55,603 bases of DNA from contig JAHLLR010000031.1 of assembly GCA_020444075.1 (NCBI GenBank), positions 1 to 55,603 on the forward strand. The letters are read 5' to 3'. Positions 26,729 through 35,025 of this stretch are shown here, one piece after another. The translations under genes and the position numbers were made by a program. The number at the start of each line of letters is the position of its first letter. Within the stretch, counting starts at the first letter, position 1. The notes under the pieces were generated by a model that was not told the DNA's origin, searched no databases, and saw only the letters and a list, made by a program, of their open reading frames with translations. Source of the stretch: Deltaproteobacteria bacterium (GTDB taxonomy: Bacteria; Desulfobacterota; Desulfobacteria; Desulfobacterales; Desulfosarcinaceae).

Positions 26729-28666
26729 TCAAATGGCCAGACGAACGCCGATTTCGATCACCTGGTCCGCCGGAAGACGGAAAAATGACGTGGCATCGGC
26801 AGCATTGCGGGACATGAACATAAAAAGGTTTGCACGCCAGTTCGCCATGGCGGGAGGCTCGGCCAGGACCAGGTTTTCCCGGCCGATGTAAAAGCTGGCC
26901 GTTTCCGGATCCATATCCAGCCCCTGCGCGCGAGCCAGGGAAAATACATTGTCCAGGCTGGGATCTTCCATGAAGCCATAGCGGGCCACGATGCGATAAA
27001 AACCGCCGCCTAATTTTTCGGTCTGGATCTTTTCCAGACTGGGGACCCTGGGAACGTCCTCCACCCGGAAATGCAGCAGGATGGTCCGGCTGTGCACCAC
27101 ATGATTATGTTTGACGTTTTTTGCCAGGGCCACGGGCACGGCGCTTCGACTTCCCGCTAAAAAAACGGCGTCTCCTTCTATTTTGTTGGGCGGATGGCTG
27201 CTAAGATCGACGATGAATTGATGAATCGGCGGCATGATCCGGCGCAGATTGTCCGCCAGGATCCGTCTTCCCCTGGCCCAGGTCAGCATCATGGTGAAGA
27301 ACGCCGCGCCGATAACCAGGGGGAACCAGGCCCCGTGAAGGATTTTGCTCAGGTTGGCCGTGAAAAAAGGCACATCCACCAACAAGAAAAGACCTGCCAG
27401 CGATGCGGCCCCTACCCTTGACCATTGCCAGCGGTTGCGGGCCACCACAAAAAACAGCACCGTGGTAATGATCATCGTGGAGGTTACGGCCACTCCGTAT
27501 GCGGCCGCAAGCTTGCTGGAGGTCTGAAAACCGGCCACCAGGATGATCGTGCAGACCATGAGCATCCAGTTGACCGGGGCCACATAGATCTGACCGATTT
27601 GCCTCGCGGAGGTGTGCCGGGTTTTCAATCGTGGCAGGTATCCCAACTGGATCGCCTGGCGGGTCATGGAGAATGCGCCGCTGATGACCGCCTGGGAGGC
27701 GATGATGGTTGCCAGGGTGGCCAGCAGCACCGTCGGAACCATACCCCATGGGGGCACCATGGCGTAAAAGGGATGGGCCGACGCTTCCGGGTTTTTTAGC
27801 AGAAGGGCGCCTTGCCCGAAATAATTCAACACCAGGGCGGGCAGGACGAGGGCAAACCAGGTCAGACGAATGGGCCGGGTGCCGAAATGCCCCATGTCCG
27901 CGTAGAGGGCCTCGGTTCCGGTGACCACCAGAAAAACGGCCCCCAATACCACGAACCCGTGCAGTTTGTTGAAAATCAGAAACCGGGCCGCATGCCACGG
28001 GAAAACCGCCGCCAGCACCTGAGGCGTACGGGCCACCTGAACCGCTCCGGTAAAGGCCAGGAAACAGAGCCAAGTCAGGATCACCGGGCCGAAAAGGCCG
28101 CCCACGCGGGCCGTGCCGTGGCGCTGAATCAAAAACAGGCCGATGAGAATGGCAACGGTGATGGGGATCACATAGGGGGTGAACACCGGTGTGACGATGC
28201 CGATTCCTTCCACGGCGCTCAAAACGGAAATCGCCGGCGTGATCATGCCGTCCCCATATAGCAGGCATGCCGCAAAGAGCCCCAGGGCAACAACCCCCAG
28301 CGCACGCTGGTTTTGGGAAGGACCGTTTTGACCGCGAATCAAGGCGGTCAGCGCGATGACCCCGCCTTCCCCTCGGTTGTCCGCCCGAAAGACGAACAGC
28401 AGGTATTTCAGGCCGACGATCATGACCAGCGCCCAGAATATCAGCGAAAGAATCCCCATGACGTTGACCTGGGTTACCGCAATGCCATATTTACCGTGGA
28501 AACACTCCCGGATCGCGTATATCGGGCTGGTGGCGATATCCCCGAAAACCACTCCTAACGCGGCTAGTGAAAGTCGCGCCAGACGGCTGTCCGTTTTGGC
28601 TTGAGCGCCGTCGTCCTTCGGTTTGTTCGCGGTCGGCGTTTTAGCCGCTGCGGTGGAATCGGTCAT
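26729..28666 (-). CDS. kup: Kup-type potassium uptake protein
   Basis: K+:H+ symporter for potassium uptake, useful at low pH and under osmotic stress. 645 aa with about 12 membrane segments and a C-terminal cytoplasmic domain. Family signatures are ALGVVFGDIATSPIYAIREC near residue 35, NRGEGGVIALTAL near 95, and YADMGHFGTRPIRL near 260. The ATG at 28666, nine bases after AGAGGGGG, is preferred over the one three codons upstream. It is followed closely by cls. Confidence 0.95.
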   Translation of the reverse strand: MTDSTAAAKTPTANKPKDDGAQAKTDSRLARLSLAALGVVFGDIATSPIYAIRECFHGKYGIAVTQVNVMGILSLIFWALVMIVGLKYLLFVFRADNRGEGGVIALTALIRGQNGPSQNQRALGVVALGLFAACLLYGDGMITPAISVLSAVEGIGIVTPVFTPYVIPITVAILIGLFLIQRHGTARVGGLFGPVILTWLCFLAFTGAVQVARTPQVLAAVFPWHAARFLIFNKLHGFVVLGAVFLVVTGTEALYADMGHFGTRPIRLTWFALVLPALVLNYFGQGALLLKNPEASAHPFYAMVPPWGMVPTVLLATLATIIASQAVISGAFSMTRQAIQLGYLPRLKTRHTSARQIGQIYVAPVNWMLMVCTIILVAGFQTSSKLAAAYGVAVTSTMIITTVLFFVVARNRWQWSRVGAASLAGLFLLVDVPFFTANLSKILHGAWFPLVIGAAFFTMMLTWARGRRILADNLRRIMPPIHQFIVDLSSHPPNKIEGDAVFLAGSRSAVPVALAKNVKHNHVVHSRTILLHFRVEDVPRVPSLEKIQTEKLGGGFYRIVARYGFMEDPSLDNVFSLARAQGLDMDPETASFYIGRENLVLAEPPAMANWRANLFMFMSRNAADATSFFRLPADQVIEIGVRLAI

Positions 28667-28830
28667 CCGATACATCCCCCTCTTGCTTCCCTGGCGCTTT
28701 ACTGATTGCGGCGGGTGTTCCTCCGCCGGTTTTTTAACACTCGTTGGTTCAAGCTGACCACTTTGGCGCTGAGATCCTGAAAATAAAAGGCGGAGGCAGA
28801 CGATAACTTCGGTTTCCTGTTCAGAACGGT

Positions 28831-29035
28831 CTACGGCTCACGTTCCAGACGATATAAAACGATAACCAAAACCAGACTGCCCACAAACATCCAGATCGGG
28901 CCGAACCGCCATAAGGCGAGCGGCACCGACAGATAGAACCCGCGCATGCCATCGGAAATGATGTCCCATGAAAATGTTGCTGATAGTGGCGCCGAAAAGG
29001 AAAATACTCACCAGATAAAAGATTCCTGACGCCAA
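28831..29035 (-). pseudogene. Membrane-protein remnant, possibly DUF599, frameshifted
   Basis: Not a complete gene. In one frame a hydrophobic segment (GIFYLVSIFLFGATISNIF) is readable. After a shift near 28960 another frame reads RGFYLSVPLALWRFGPIWMF, continues hydrophobic and ends in YRLEREP before a TAG at 28831-28833. The order resembles the C-terminal half of DUF599 membrane proteins, but that is from memory and weak. Its upstream part lies in the 231-bp repeat that recurs at 36741. Confidence 0.35.
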
Positions 29036-29126
29036 CCTATGCTATCCGCCCCTTTGGGTGCAACAAGAAAAAATGCGTTGTTGTGATCCTGACGGTTCTT
29101 ATAGTTGTTCTTGCCATCGCCCTGAT
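28896..29126. repeat. 231-bp direct repeat, copy A
   Basis: Matches 36741-36971 base for base at a constant offset of 7845, with only one mismatch noticed (28904/36749). Similarity stops abruptly at both ends. The two copies are in the same orientation and bracket the 29.2-36.7 kb gene set. The repeat covers part of the membrane-protein remnant and ends before the SQR-like gene. Confidence 0.9.
29078..29105 (+). promoter_or_regulatory. Possible promoter inside repeat copy A
   Basis: TTGTTG, a 16-base spacer and TATAGT resemble a -35/-10 pair directed at the SQR-like gene, whose start is about 100 bases downstream. The same sequence in copy B (36923-36950) faces the histidine kinase gene. The -35 match is poor, so this is tentative. 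Confidence 0.3.
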
Positions 29127-29152
29127 GGCATGGTTTAAAAAAATAAAAGGGC

Positions 29153-29174
29153 AATAACCGATTCCAGGGTTATT
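29153..29174. terminator. Short hairpin upstream of SQR-like gene
   Basis: AATAACC and GGTTATT form a perfect 7-bp stem around an 8-base loop just outside repeat copy A and about 30 bases before the next gene. On the plus strand there is no T-run. It could be a weak transcript-end signal or a 5' leader hairpin of the next gene. Confidence 0.3.
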
Positions 29175-29204
29175 CAGCCAGCATTATAAAAAAGGAGAAC
29201 CATC

Positions 29205-30362
29205 ATGGCAACCATCTGTATCCTCGGTGCAGGGTTGGGGGGGATTCCGATGGCCCTGGAGATGCGGGAGAAGGCTCGTAAGCACGACACGGTCAGGGTG
29301 GTGTGCGATCTGGACCGCTACCAGTTCATTCCTTCCAATCCATGGGTGGCGGTGGGCTGGCGCGAGCCCGCAGAGATCGAGGTCCCGCTTGGGCCAATGT
29401 TTAAAAAGCGCGGCATCGACTTCACCCCGATGGGTGCCGAAAGGGTCGAACCCGATAAAAACCGAATTATTCTTAAGGATGGCAACGGTTGTGAGTACGA
29501 TTTTCTGGTGATTGCCACAGGACCCTCGCTGGATTTCAGTGCCGTTCCCGGCCTGGGACCGCGACCCGGATTCACCCAATCCGTCTGCAAGACCGACCAT
29601 GCGATGGAGGCCTGCAAGACGTGGCACCAATTCGTCAAGCAGCCTGGCCCCATCGTCGCCGGCGCCGCCCTGGGTGCTTCCTGCTTCGGGCCGGCCTACG
29701 AGTTCACCATGATCATGGAAACCGACCTGCGGCGGCGCAAGATCCGCGACCAGGTGCCCATGACCTTCGTGACCAGCGAACCCTATATCGGCCATCTGGG
29801 CCTCAACGGTGTCGGGGATACCAAGGGACTGCTGGAGACTGTTTTCCGCGAAAGGAGCATCAAATGGATATGTAACGCCGGCATCGACGGGCTGGTCAAC
29901 CCCAAAGGGTTCGTGATCGTCAACGCTTATCAGCAGAACCCCATTTTCCGGAATGTATTTGCGATAGGCGTCTGTGTGGCCATTGCGCCCAAGCAGGCCA
30001 CCCCTGTGCCCACCGGAGTCCCTAAAACCGGATTCATGATCGAATCCATGGTGATGGCAACGGCCAGAAACATCAGGTCGATTCTGGATGATCGGGAGCC
30101 GGAGGCCGAACCCACCCTCAATGCCGTCTGCCTGGCGGACTTCGGCGACAGTGGTGTGGGCTTCGTGGCCATGCCCCAGATTCCTCCCCGGAATGTGAAC
30201 TGGTCCTCCCGCGGCAGGCATATTCACCTGGCCAAGCTGGCTTTCGAGAAGTATTTCCTGCACAAGGTGCGCGACGGAATCAGTGAACCCTACTATGAAC
30301 GCTATATCTTCAAGGCCCTGGGAATCGACAAATTGAAAAAACAGGCCAGGACGACTGAGTAA
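29205..30362 (+). CDS. Sulfide:quinone oxidoreductase-like FAD protein, shortened
   Basis: FAD/NAD-linked flavoprotein of the SQR/flavocytochrome c sulfide dehydrogenase group. GAGLGGIPMALEM is the N-terminal Rossmann motif. TQSVCKTDHAMEAC, GASCFGPAYEF, TSEPYIGHLGL, AIGVCVAIAP and PVPTGVPKTGFMIESM are conserved family segments. At 385 aa it is shorter than relatives I recall (about 420-430): the text passes from SIKWICNA directly to GIDGLVNPKGFV, where about 45 residues seem to be missing in frame. A GGAG site precedes the ATG. Whether it still oxidises sulfide is open. Confidence 0.8.
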   Translation: MATICILGAGLGGIPMALEMREKARKHDTVRVVCDLDRYQFIPSNPWVAVGWREPAEIEVPLGPMFKKRGIDFTPMGAERVEPDKNRIILKDGNGCEYDFLVIATGPSLDFSAVPGLGPRPGFTQSVCKTDHAMEACKTWHQFVKQPGPIVAGAALGASCFGPAYEFTMIMETDLRRRKIRDQVPMTFVTSEPYIGHLGLNGVGDTKGLLETVFRERSIKWICNAGIDGLVNPKGFVIVNAYQQNPIFRNVFAIGVCVAIAPKQATPVPTGVPKTGFMIESMVMATARNIRSILDDREPEAEPTLNAVCLADFGDSGVGFVAMPQIPPRNVNWSSRGRHIHLAKLAFEKYFLHKVRDGISEPYYERYIFKALGIDKLKKQARTTE

Positions 30363-30368
30363 AAAACG

Positions 30369-30400
30369 CTGCCGGACAGCGGTGAATGTCGTTCCGGCAG
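30369..30400 (+). terminator. Inverted repeat after SQR-like gene
   Basis: CTGCCGGA and TCCGGCAG form an 8-bp stem with a 16-base loop just after the SQR-like stop codon. A GC-rich CAGCC/GGCTG motif follows at once. No T-run follows, so it is at best a Rho-dependent or processing signal. Confidence 0.35.
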
Positions 30401-30519
30401 GCAGCCTCGGCTGCTGCCGGCCGATCTGAACAGGTTTTTTGCAGCCTGTCTACCATCGGGGTCCAATGACCCGGACTGCTTAAATCCAATCGAGACCGAT
30501 TCATGAAAGGAGCCTTCCG

Positions 30520-31686
30520 ATGCGATTGTATGTGATGGTCGTTGCGACAATTACCCTCTTTGGGGTGACGGCCCACGCTGCAGAGATATCCATCTCAATG
30601 GCCAAAGAGACGTGGCCCGCGGGCCGGCGGATCGAATTCTCGCTGGTCGCCGTACAAGCAGACCCGGATGCACCGCCTGATGAACTCTCCGACCATCTGG
30701 CCTGTACCCTTGAAAGCGGGGGAAAGACCCATGTGGTTACCGCCCGCAGGGTGCCGGGGGACGACGTTTCAGCCGCCGGCGGAATGACGGGTGTCGAAAA
30801 AATATTGTACGCTTTCGATCCGCCGGATGGCATCATAGGGACCGTGCAGCTGCGTATTGCGGACGTCAGGGTACCGGCAGTCCTTTTTGAGGTCGTTACA
30901 CCGGAGAAGAAAGCGCCAAGCGACAGCCGCTACCCAACGCTGGATTCTCTGTTCACCCTTTACCAGCCTTACCTGGGCGACATTGCCGCCTATCAACCGA
31001 TGTACTTTCTGGTGGGAACGGACCCGTCCAAAAGCAAGTTCCAGATCAGCCTCAAATATCGGTTTTTCAATCCGGAGTCGGATTTCGTCGGCCGTCACCC
31101 GTGGGTCAATGGGTTTCATTTCGGTTATACCCAGACGTCTTTCTGGGACCTGAAATCCAGTTCGGCCCCGTTCGACGACACCAGCTATAAGCCGGAGCTA
31201 TTCTGGATCTCAAAAAATCTGGTTTCCTCAGATTCTTCCGTGAGAGGCCTTTTTCTTCAATCCGGATTCCAGCATGAATCCAACGGCCGGGGCGGCGATA
31301 CCTCAAGGAGCACCAATTTTCTTTATTTCCAGCCGGTGTTCGTCTATTTCAGTGAAAGCAGCCAGTATGGGCTTCAGGTGGCGCCTAAAATCTGGACGTA
31401 TGTGAACAATGACAACGACACCAATCCGGATCTGGCGGATTATCGGGGTTATTTTGATCTGGACATCAAATTGGGCAAGGCGGAGAGCTTCGTGCTGGGG
31501 TCATCCTTCCGATGGGCTGAAGAGGGGGCCTCCGTTCAGCTGGATTTGACCTACCCGCTCCACCGTTTCTTCAATGCGCTGGATATTTACATCCACGCCC
31601 AGTATGCGAATACGCTGGCCGAGAGCCTGATCGATTATCGGGATCGCACGCATGCTGTCCGGCTGGGGTTTTCGATTGTCAGATAA
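30520..31686 (+). CDS. pldA: Outer-membrane phospholipase A
   Basis: Ca2+-dependent phospholipase A of the outer membrane that removes misplaced phospholipids. 388 aa: signal peptide 1-20 (ending AHA-AE), an N-terminal domain of about 110 residues, then the 12-strand barrel. The catalytic signature HESNGRGGDTSRSTN gives His252, Ser254 and a downstream Asn, as in E. coli OMPLA. The extra N-terminal domain is known in some homologues but absent from E. coli. AAAGGAG precedes the ATG. It lies between the SQR-like and DsrE genes. Confidence 0.88.
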   Translation: MRLYVMVVATITLFGVTAHAAEISISMAKETWPAGRRIEFSLVAVQADPDAPPDELSDHLACTLESGGKTHVVTARRVPGDDVSAAGGMTGVEKILYAFDPPDGIIGTVQLRIADVRVPAVLFEVVTPEKKAPSDSRYPTLDSLFTLYQPYLGDIAAYQPMYFLVGTDPSKSKFQISLKYRFFNPESDFVGRHPWVNGFHFGYTQTSFWDLKSSSAPFDDTSYKPELFWISKNLVSSDSSVRGLFLQSGFQHESNGRGGDTSRSTNFLYFQPVFVYFSESSQYGLQVAPKIWTYVNNDNDTNPDLADYRGYFDLDIKLGKAESFVLGSSFRWAEEGASVQLDLTYPLHRFFNALDIYIHAQYANTLAESLIDYRDRTHAVRLGFSIVR

Positions 31687-31726
31687 GCTGCGATTCACTC
31701 ACTTCATCAATGAAAGGAGAGGAACG

Positions 31727-32173
31727 ATGGCAACTCAACAGAACCATTCAGCCGCTTTCATCACATCCAAGGACACCCTCGACGGTGCCTATCCGAGCCT
31801 GATCCTGGGAATCAACGCCCGGCGCATGGGAATGAAGACGAGTATCTTCTACACGTTCATGGGGATCAACGTCATCCGTAAAGGATGGATCGACCATGTG
31901 CACTTCAATCCCCCCGGTTTCATGGGGGCGATACCGGGTATGTCCGCTGTCGCCACCTGGATGATGAAGGAAAAGATGGAGAAGGCGAACATTCCCGCAC
32001 TTCCCGATCTGCAGGAAATGGCGGCAATGGAGGGGGTCGCTTTTGTGGCCTGCCGGATGACGGTTGATATGATGAAACTGAAACCTGGCGATTTTATAGA
32101 GGGCGTAACCATACAGACTGCGGAAGATTTTCTCAAACAAGCGATCGACTGCAAAATTCTGCTCTATACCTAA
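31727..32173 (+). CDS. DsrE/DsrF-like family protein (DsrE2 type)
   Basis: 148 aa with the DsrE fold, related to sulfur-carrier and sulfurtransferase proteins. The ATG at 31727 is preceded by AAGGAGAGG. Membrane-interacting DsrE2 features are visible: a hydrophobic SIFYTFMGINVIRKG segment near 45 and GFMGAIPGMSAVATWMMK near 68. A single conserved-type cysteine lies in FVACRMTVDMM. It sits next to the SQR-like gene, so it may accept sulfane sulfur, by analogy only. Confidence 0.88.
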   Translation: MATQQNHSAAFITSKDTLDGAYPSLILGINARRMGMKTSIFYTFMGINVIRKGWIDHVHFNPPGFMGAIPGMSAVATWMMKEKMEKANIPALPDLQEMAAMEGVAFVACRMTVDMMKLKPGDFIEGVTIQTAEDFLKQAIDCKILLYT

Positions 32174-32222
32174 GTGCCACTATTCATAAATACGATGACA
32201 TTCGATTGCCCATGCATCTCGG
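32174..32222. repeat. Dispersed ~49-nt repeat, copy 2
   Basis: Second copy of the repeat at 8-56, starting directly after the DsrE-like stop codon. It explains why the mscS frame can be read upstream to 32174 although that part shows no protein character. Confidence 0.6.
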
Positions 32223-32272
32223 ACCGCGGCGTTGCCCCGACCGGGGAACAGGAACGAAAGGATATCCGACAT

Positions 32273-34870
32273 TTGAAAACGGCATTGAAACTTTTGGTCG
32301 CAGCGGCCAATGGCCGATGGGGGCTTCTCCTTGCTATAATTTTACTGTTGAGCTGGTCAGCAGCCCATGCAGGGGTGGAAGCTCCAGTTTCGAACCAAGC
32401 GCCGTCCCAATATAAAGACCTGAAGCAAACCGTTCAGACGGCTCTCCAGGCTGAAAAGAAAAACCTCTCGAATATCGAAAACAGCCTTCAAGACCAAGAA
32501 AAACGATCGCGTGACCTGATCGACCAACTCAGCATTTATAAAATTCAACTCTCGACCTTCAGCAACCTGCTGCTGGCATCCGGGACACGCATCGACGACC
32601 TTGAGAAAGCCTGGCTCGTCATCCGAACCGCCATTGAGAAACTGGATGACAGGCAGGTCGAGTTGAAGGATCTTCTGGACAAGGCCCAACAACTGGCGGA
32701 GCAATTAAAAGAGCAGAAGACCTCGGCCGAGCAGCAACTCACGATCTTGAACGCCGCTAAAAGCCATACCCCGGAAACGAAGGTATTGATCAACGACATC
32801 ACCTCCCTGATTCGCACTCAGGAGCAAAGCGGTGGGATCCTGGGACGACTGCAGACCAGTTACCTCGACCTGATTGCCAGGGTCGACCAAACCCGCCAGG
32901 AATTTATCGACCTGACGGAGAAATTCAGATTGGGAATTGACGAAAAAAAGCGGGCAGACCTTTTCCAGAGGACGGTCAACCCGCTCATCAGCCTCGGATG
33001 GAAAAACATCGGGGGCGAATTGAGGCAGTTGGGGGAACAGGTCCGGGAAATCGGTTCCCTGGAGTATTGGCTCGCGCTTTGGACCGATTTGGTGGCCAGT
33101 CGGGGACTGCTGCCGGTAACCTCGGTGGTGCTTTACCTGCTTACCCTGGTGCTGGTCATGCGCCTGCGGCGTTTTTTTCGACGGCTCAAAGACAAGCCCT
33201 TTTGTACGGAATATCCATGGCGCCGGATGGCCATCCGCCTATTGACCCGCTCCATACCGCTGCTGGGCACCGTGCTGTTTTTCTACCTTTTTTTTCATGC
33301 ACGAAGGCTTTTCGAAACGGTTCCGGGTATACAGGAAACCTTTTACCTGTTGAATGTGTGGCTATTCACCAAGTGGGGCCTGAATTTCATCACCCTGCAA
33401 TCGCAGAAGGACCCTCTTATGCTGCCGACCGCCTGGGCTTTCCGCCTGAAACGGCTGCTGCGGCTGATTCGCTATTTTGCGGTGGTCTATCTGGTGCTGG
33501 AGGGGCTGGTGGGAACCGAGGGCGTTCTGCTGATGGTGGTCCGCATCACCTTCGAGGCCGCCCTGATTGCCTGGATTTTGCGGTTTCGTCCCACATTCAG
33601 GGCGCATCCCCTGCCGGCGGTGGCCCCGGAAATCTGGCAGAAGCTGCTGCGCCCAACCTTCTCGGTGTTGGCCACCATCATTTTCATCACCGGCCCGGTT
33701 CTCGAACTGGCCGGTTTCGGCGCGCTATCGCTCTATTGGTTCACCTCCTGGGGCGCAACGGCGGCGGCGCTTTTCTGGGGACTGCTCTTTTTCCTGATCC
33801 TGCGGGAAGGCGACCAGCGCGCTTTTAAGGTCCTCCACACGCCTCCGGCTTTGCCTTACCGCGCCGCGCAGCCTGTCCGCTGGGCCGTGTTTCAACTGTG
33901 CTGGCTGCTGTGGGGGGGGGTGCTGGTTATCACTTTGGCCCTGGCCTGGAGCGGTACCCAGACGGTTTTCTCGGGGCTGTTGGAAGTGCTGAGATTCCCC
34001 GTCAGTGTCGGAGATTCCAGCTTCACCTTGATGGGCCTTCTGTCGGCCGCTCTGATCCTGTTTTTCACCCATCTGCTTATCCGGTTGTGGCGCCACGTGC
34101 TCTCCAACCGGATACTGGCGCAAAGCGGCCTGGAATCCGGTCTGCAGCATTCGATGACCAGCATCACGGTTTACCTCCTGTGGGGCGTTGGGGTGCTGGC
34201 GGCCCTGCACGCCTTCGGGTTGAGCAGTACTTCCCTGACGGTGGCCTTCGGTGCCCTGGGTATCGGGCTGGGGTTCGGTCTGCAGAACATTTTTAACAAT
34301 TTTATCAGCGGTATCATCCTTCTTTTTGAGCGGCCCATCCAGGTAGGCGATGCCGTGGAGATCAACGGCTCCTGGGCGGAAGTCAAGAAGATCAGGTTTC
34401 GATCCACCGTGGTGCAGACATTCGACAACGCCTCGTTGATCATTCCCAATTCAGAGTTTATCAGCAGTCAGGTGACCAACTGGAGTTTCCGTGACCTGAC
34501 CCTGCGGATCAAGGTTACCGTCGGTGTGGCCTATGGCTCCGACCTCGAATTGGTACGCAGCAGCCTTCTGGAGATTGCTGGCAGAACCGAGAAAGTACTC
34601 GCTTATCCCCAACCCGATGTGCTGTTCTCCGATTTTGGTGACAGCGCCCTGATCTTCGTCCTGCGTGTCTGGACCGATGTGGACAACATGCTCAAGGTGG
34701 GTACCGCCATCCGCTTCGAAATCGACCGGGTGTTCCGTGAGCGCAGCATTGAGATCGCCTTTCCCCAGCGTGACATCCACATTCGCTCCAATGTCACGGC
34801 GCAACCGGCCAATACATTCACTGTGGATGGACAACCTTCGGGAAAAAAGGCGGCCCCGTCCCCATCCTGA
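32273..34870 (+). CDS. Large MscS-family mechanosensitive channel
   Basis: Osmotic-release channel of the inner membrane. The TTG at 32273 is preferred (GAAAGGA upstream, then KTALKLLVAAANGRWGLLLA as signal or first helix), giving 865 aa; the frame extends to 32174 but runs through a repeat. A periplasmic coiled-coil domain (about residues 40-260) is followed by around 10-11 membrane segments and the MscS core: AFGALGIGLGFGLQNIFNNF pore helix, FERPIQVGDAVEI, and NSEFISSQVTNWS. The large periplasmic part places it with the MscK/MscM-like class. The C-terminus ends in a basic tail. Confidence 0.92.
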   Translation: MKTALKLLVAAANGRWGLLLAIILLLSWSAAHAGVEAPVSNQAPSQYKDLKQTVQTALQAEKKNLSNIENSLQDQEKRSRDLIDQLSIYKIQLSTFSNLLLASGTRIDDLEKAWLVIRTAIEKLDDRQVELKDLLDKAQQLAEQLKEQKTSAEQQLTILNAAKSHTPETKVLINDITSLIRTQEQSGGILGRLQTSYLDLIARVDQTRQEFIDLTEKFRLGIDEKKRADLFQRTVNPLISLGWKNIGGELRQLGEQVREIGSLEYWLALWTDLVASRGLLPVTSVVLYLLTLVLVMRLRRFFRRLKDKPFCTEYPWRRMAIRLLTRSIPLLGTVLFFYLFFHARRLFETVPGIQETFYLLNVWLFTKWGLNFITLQSQKDPLMLPTAWAFRLKRLLRLIRYFAVVYLVLEGLVGTEGVLLMVVRITFEAALIAWILRFRPTFRAHPLPAVAPEIWQKLLRPTFSVLATIIFITGPVLELAGFGALSLYWFTSWGATAAALFWGLLFFLILREGDQRAFKVLHTPPALPYRAAQPVRWAVFQLCWLLWGGVLVITLALAWSGTQTVFSGLLEVLRFPVSVGDSSFTLMGLLSAALILFFTHLLIRLWRHVLSNRILAQSGLESGLQHSMTSITVYLLWGVGVLAALHAFGLSSTSLTVAFGALGIGLGFGLQNIFNNFISGIILLFERPIQVGDAVEINGSWAEVKKIRFRSTVVQTFDNASLIIPNSEFISSQVTNWSFRDLTLRIKVTVGVAYGSDLELVRSSLLEIAGRTEKVLAYPQPDVLFSDFGDSALIFVLRVWTDVDNMLKVGTAIRFEIDRVFRERSIEIAFPQRDIHIRSNVTAQPANTFTVDGQPSGKKAAPSPS

Positions 34871-34902
34871 GGCCAGACCGGAAATAAAAGTTCAAACTGA
34901 CA

Positions 34903-34926
34903 CCGTCCCGGAACGGCCTTTTTTAG
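34903..34926 (+). terminator. Candidate intrinsic terminator after mscS
   Basis: CCGT-CCCGGA-ACGG followed by CCTTTTTT lies about 30 bases after the mscS stop, in the convergent gap with clcA. The stem is only 4 bp, so the call is moderate. Confidence 0.4.
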
Positions 34927-35025
34927 AACGGGTAAGCGAATCTGCTTAAGGGGGCTTTGAAAACGAAAAATTGCCACCGAAACAACCCGCCACGTTTATG
35001 GGATGGCCCTCCAGTCGACAGGGTG

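Noticed and set aside
32174-32272. Upstream extension of mscS to a GTG at 32174
   Set aside because: It runs through the 49-nt repeat, has no ribosome site, and the signal-like helix starts at the TTG at 32273.
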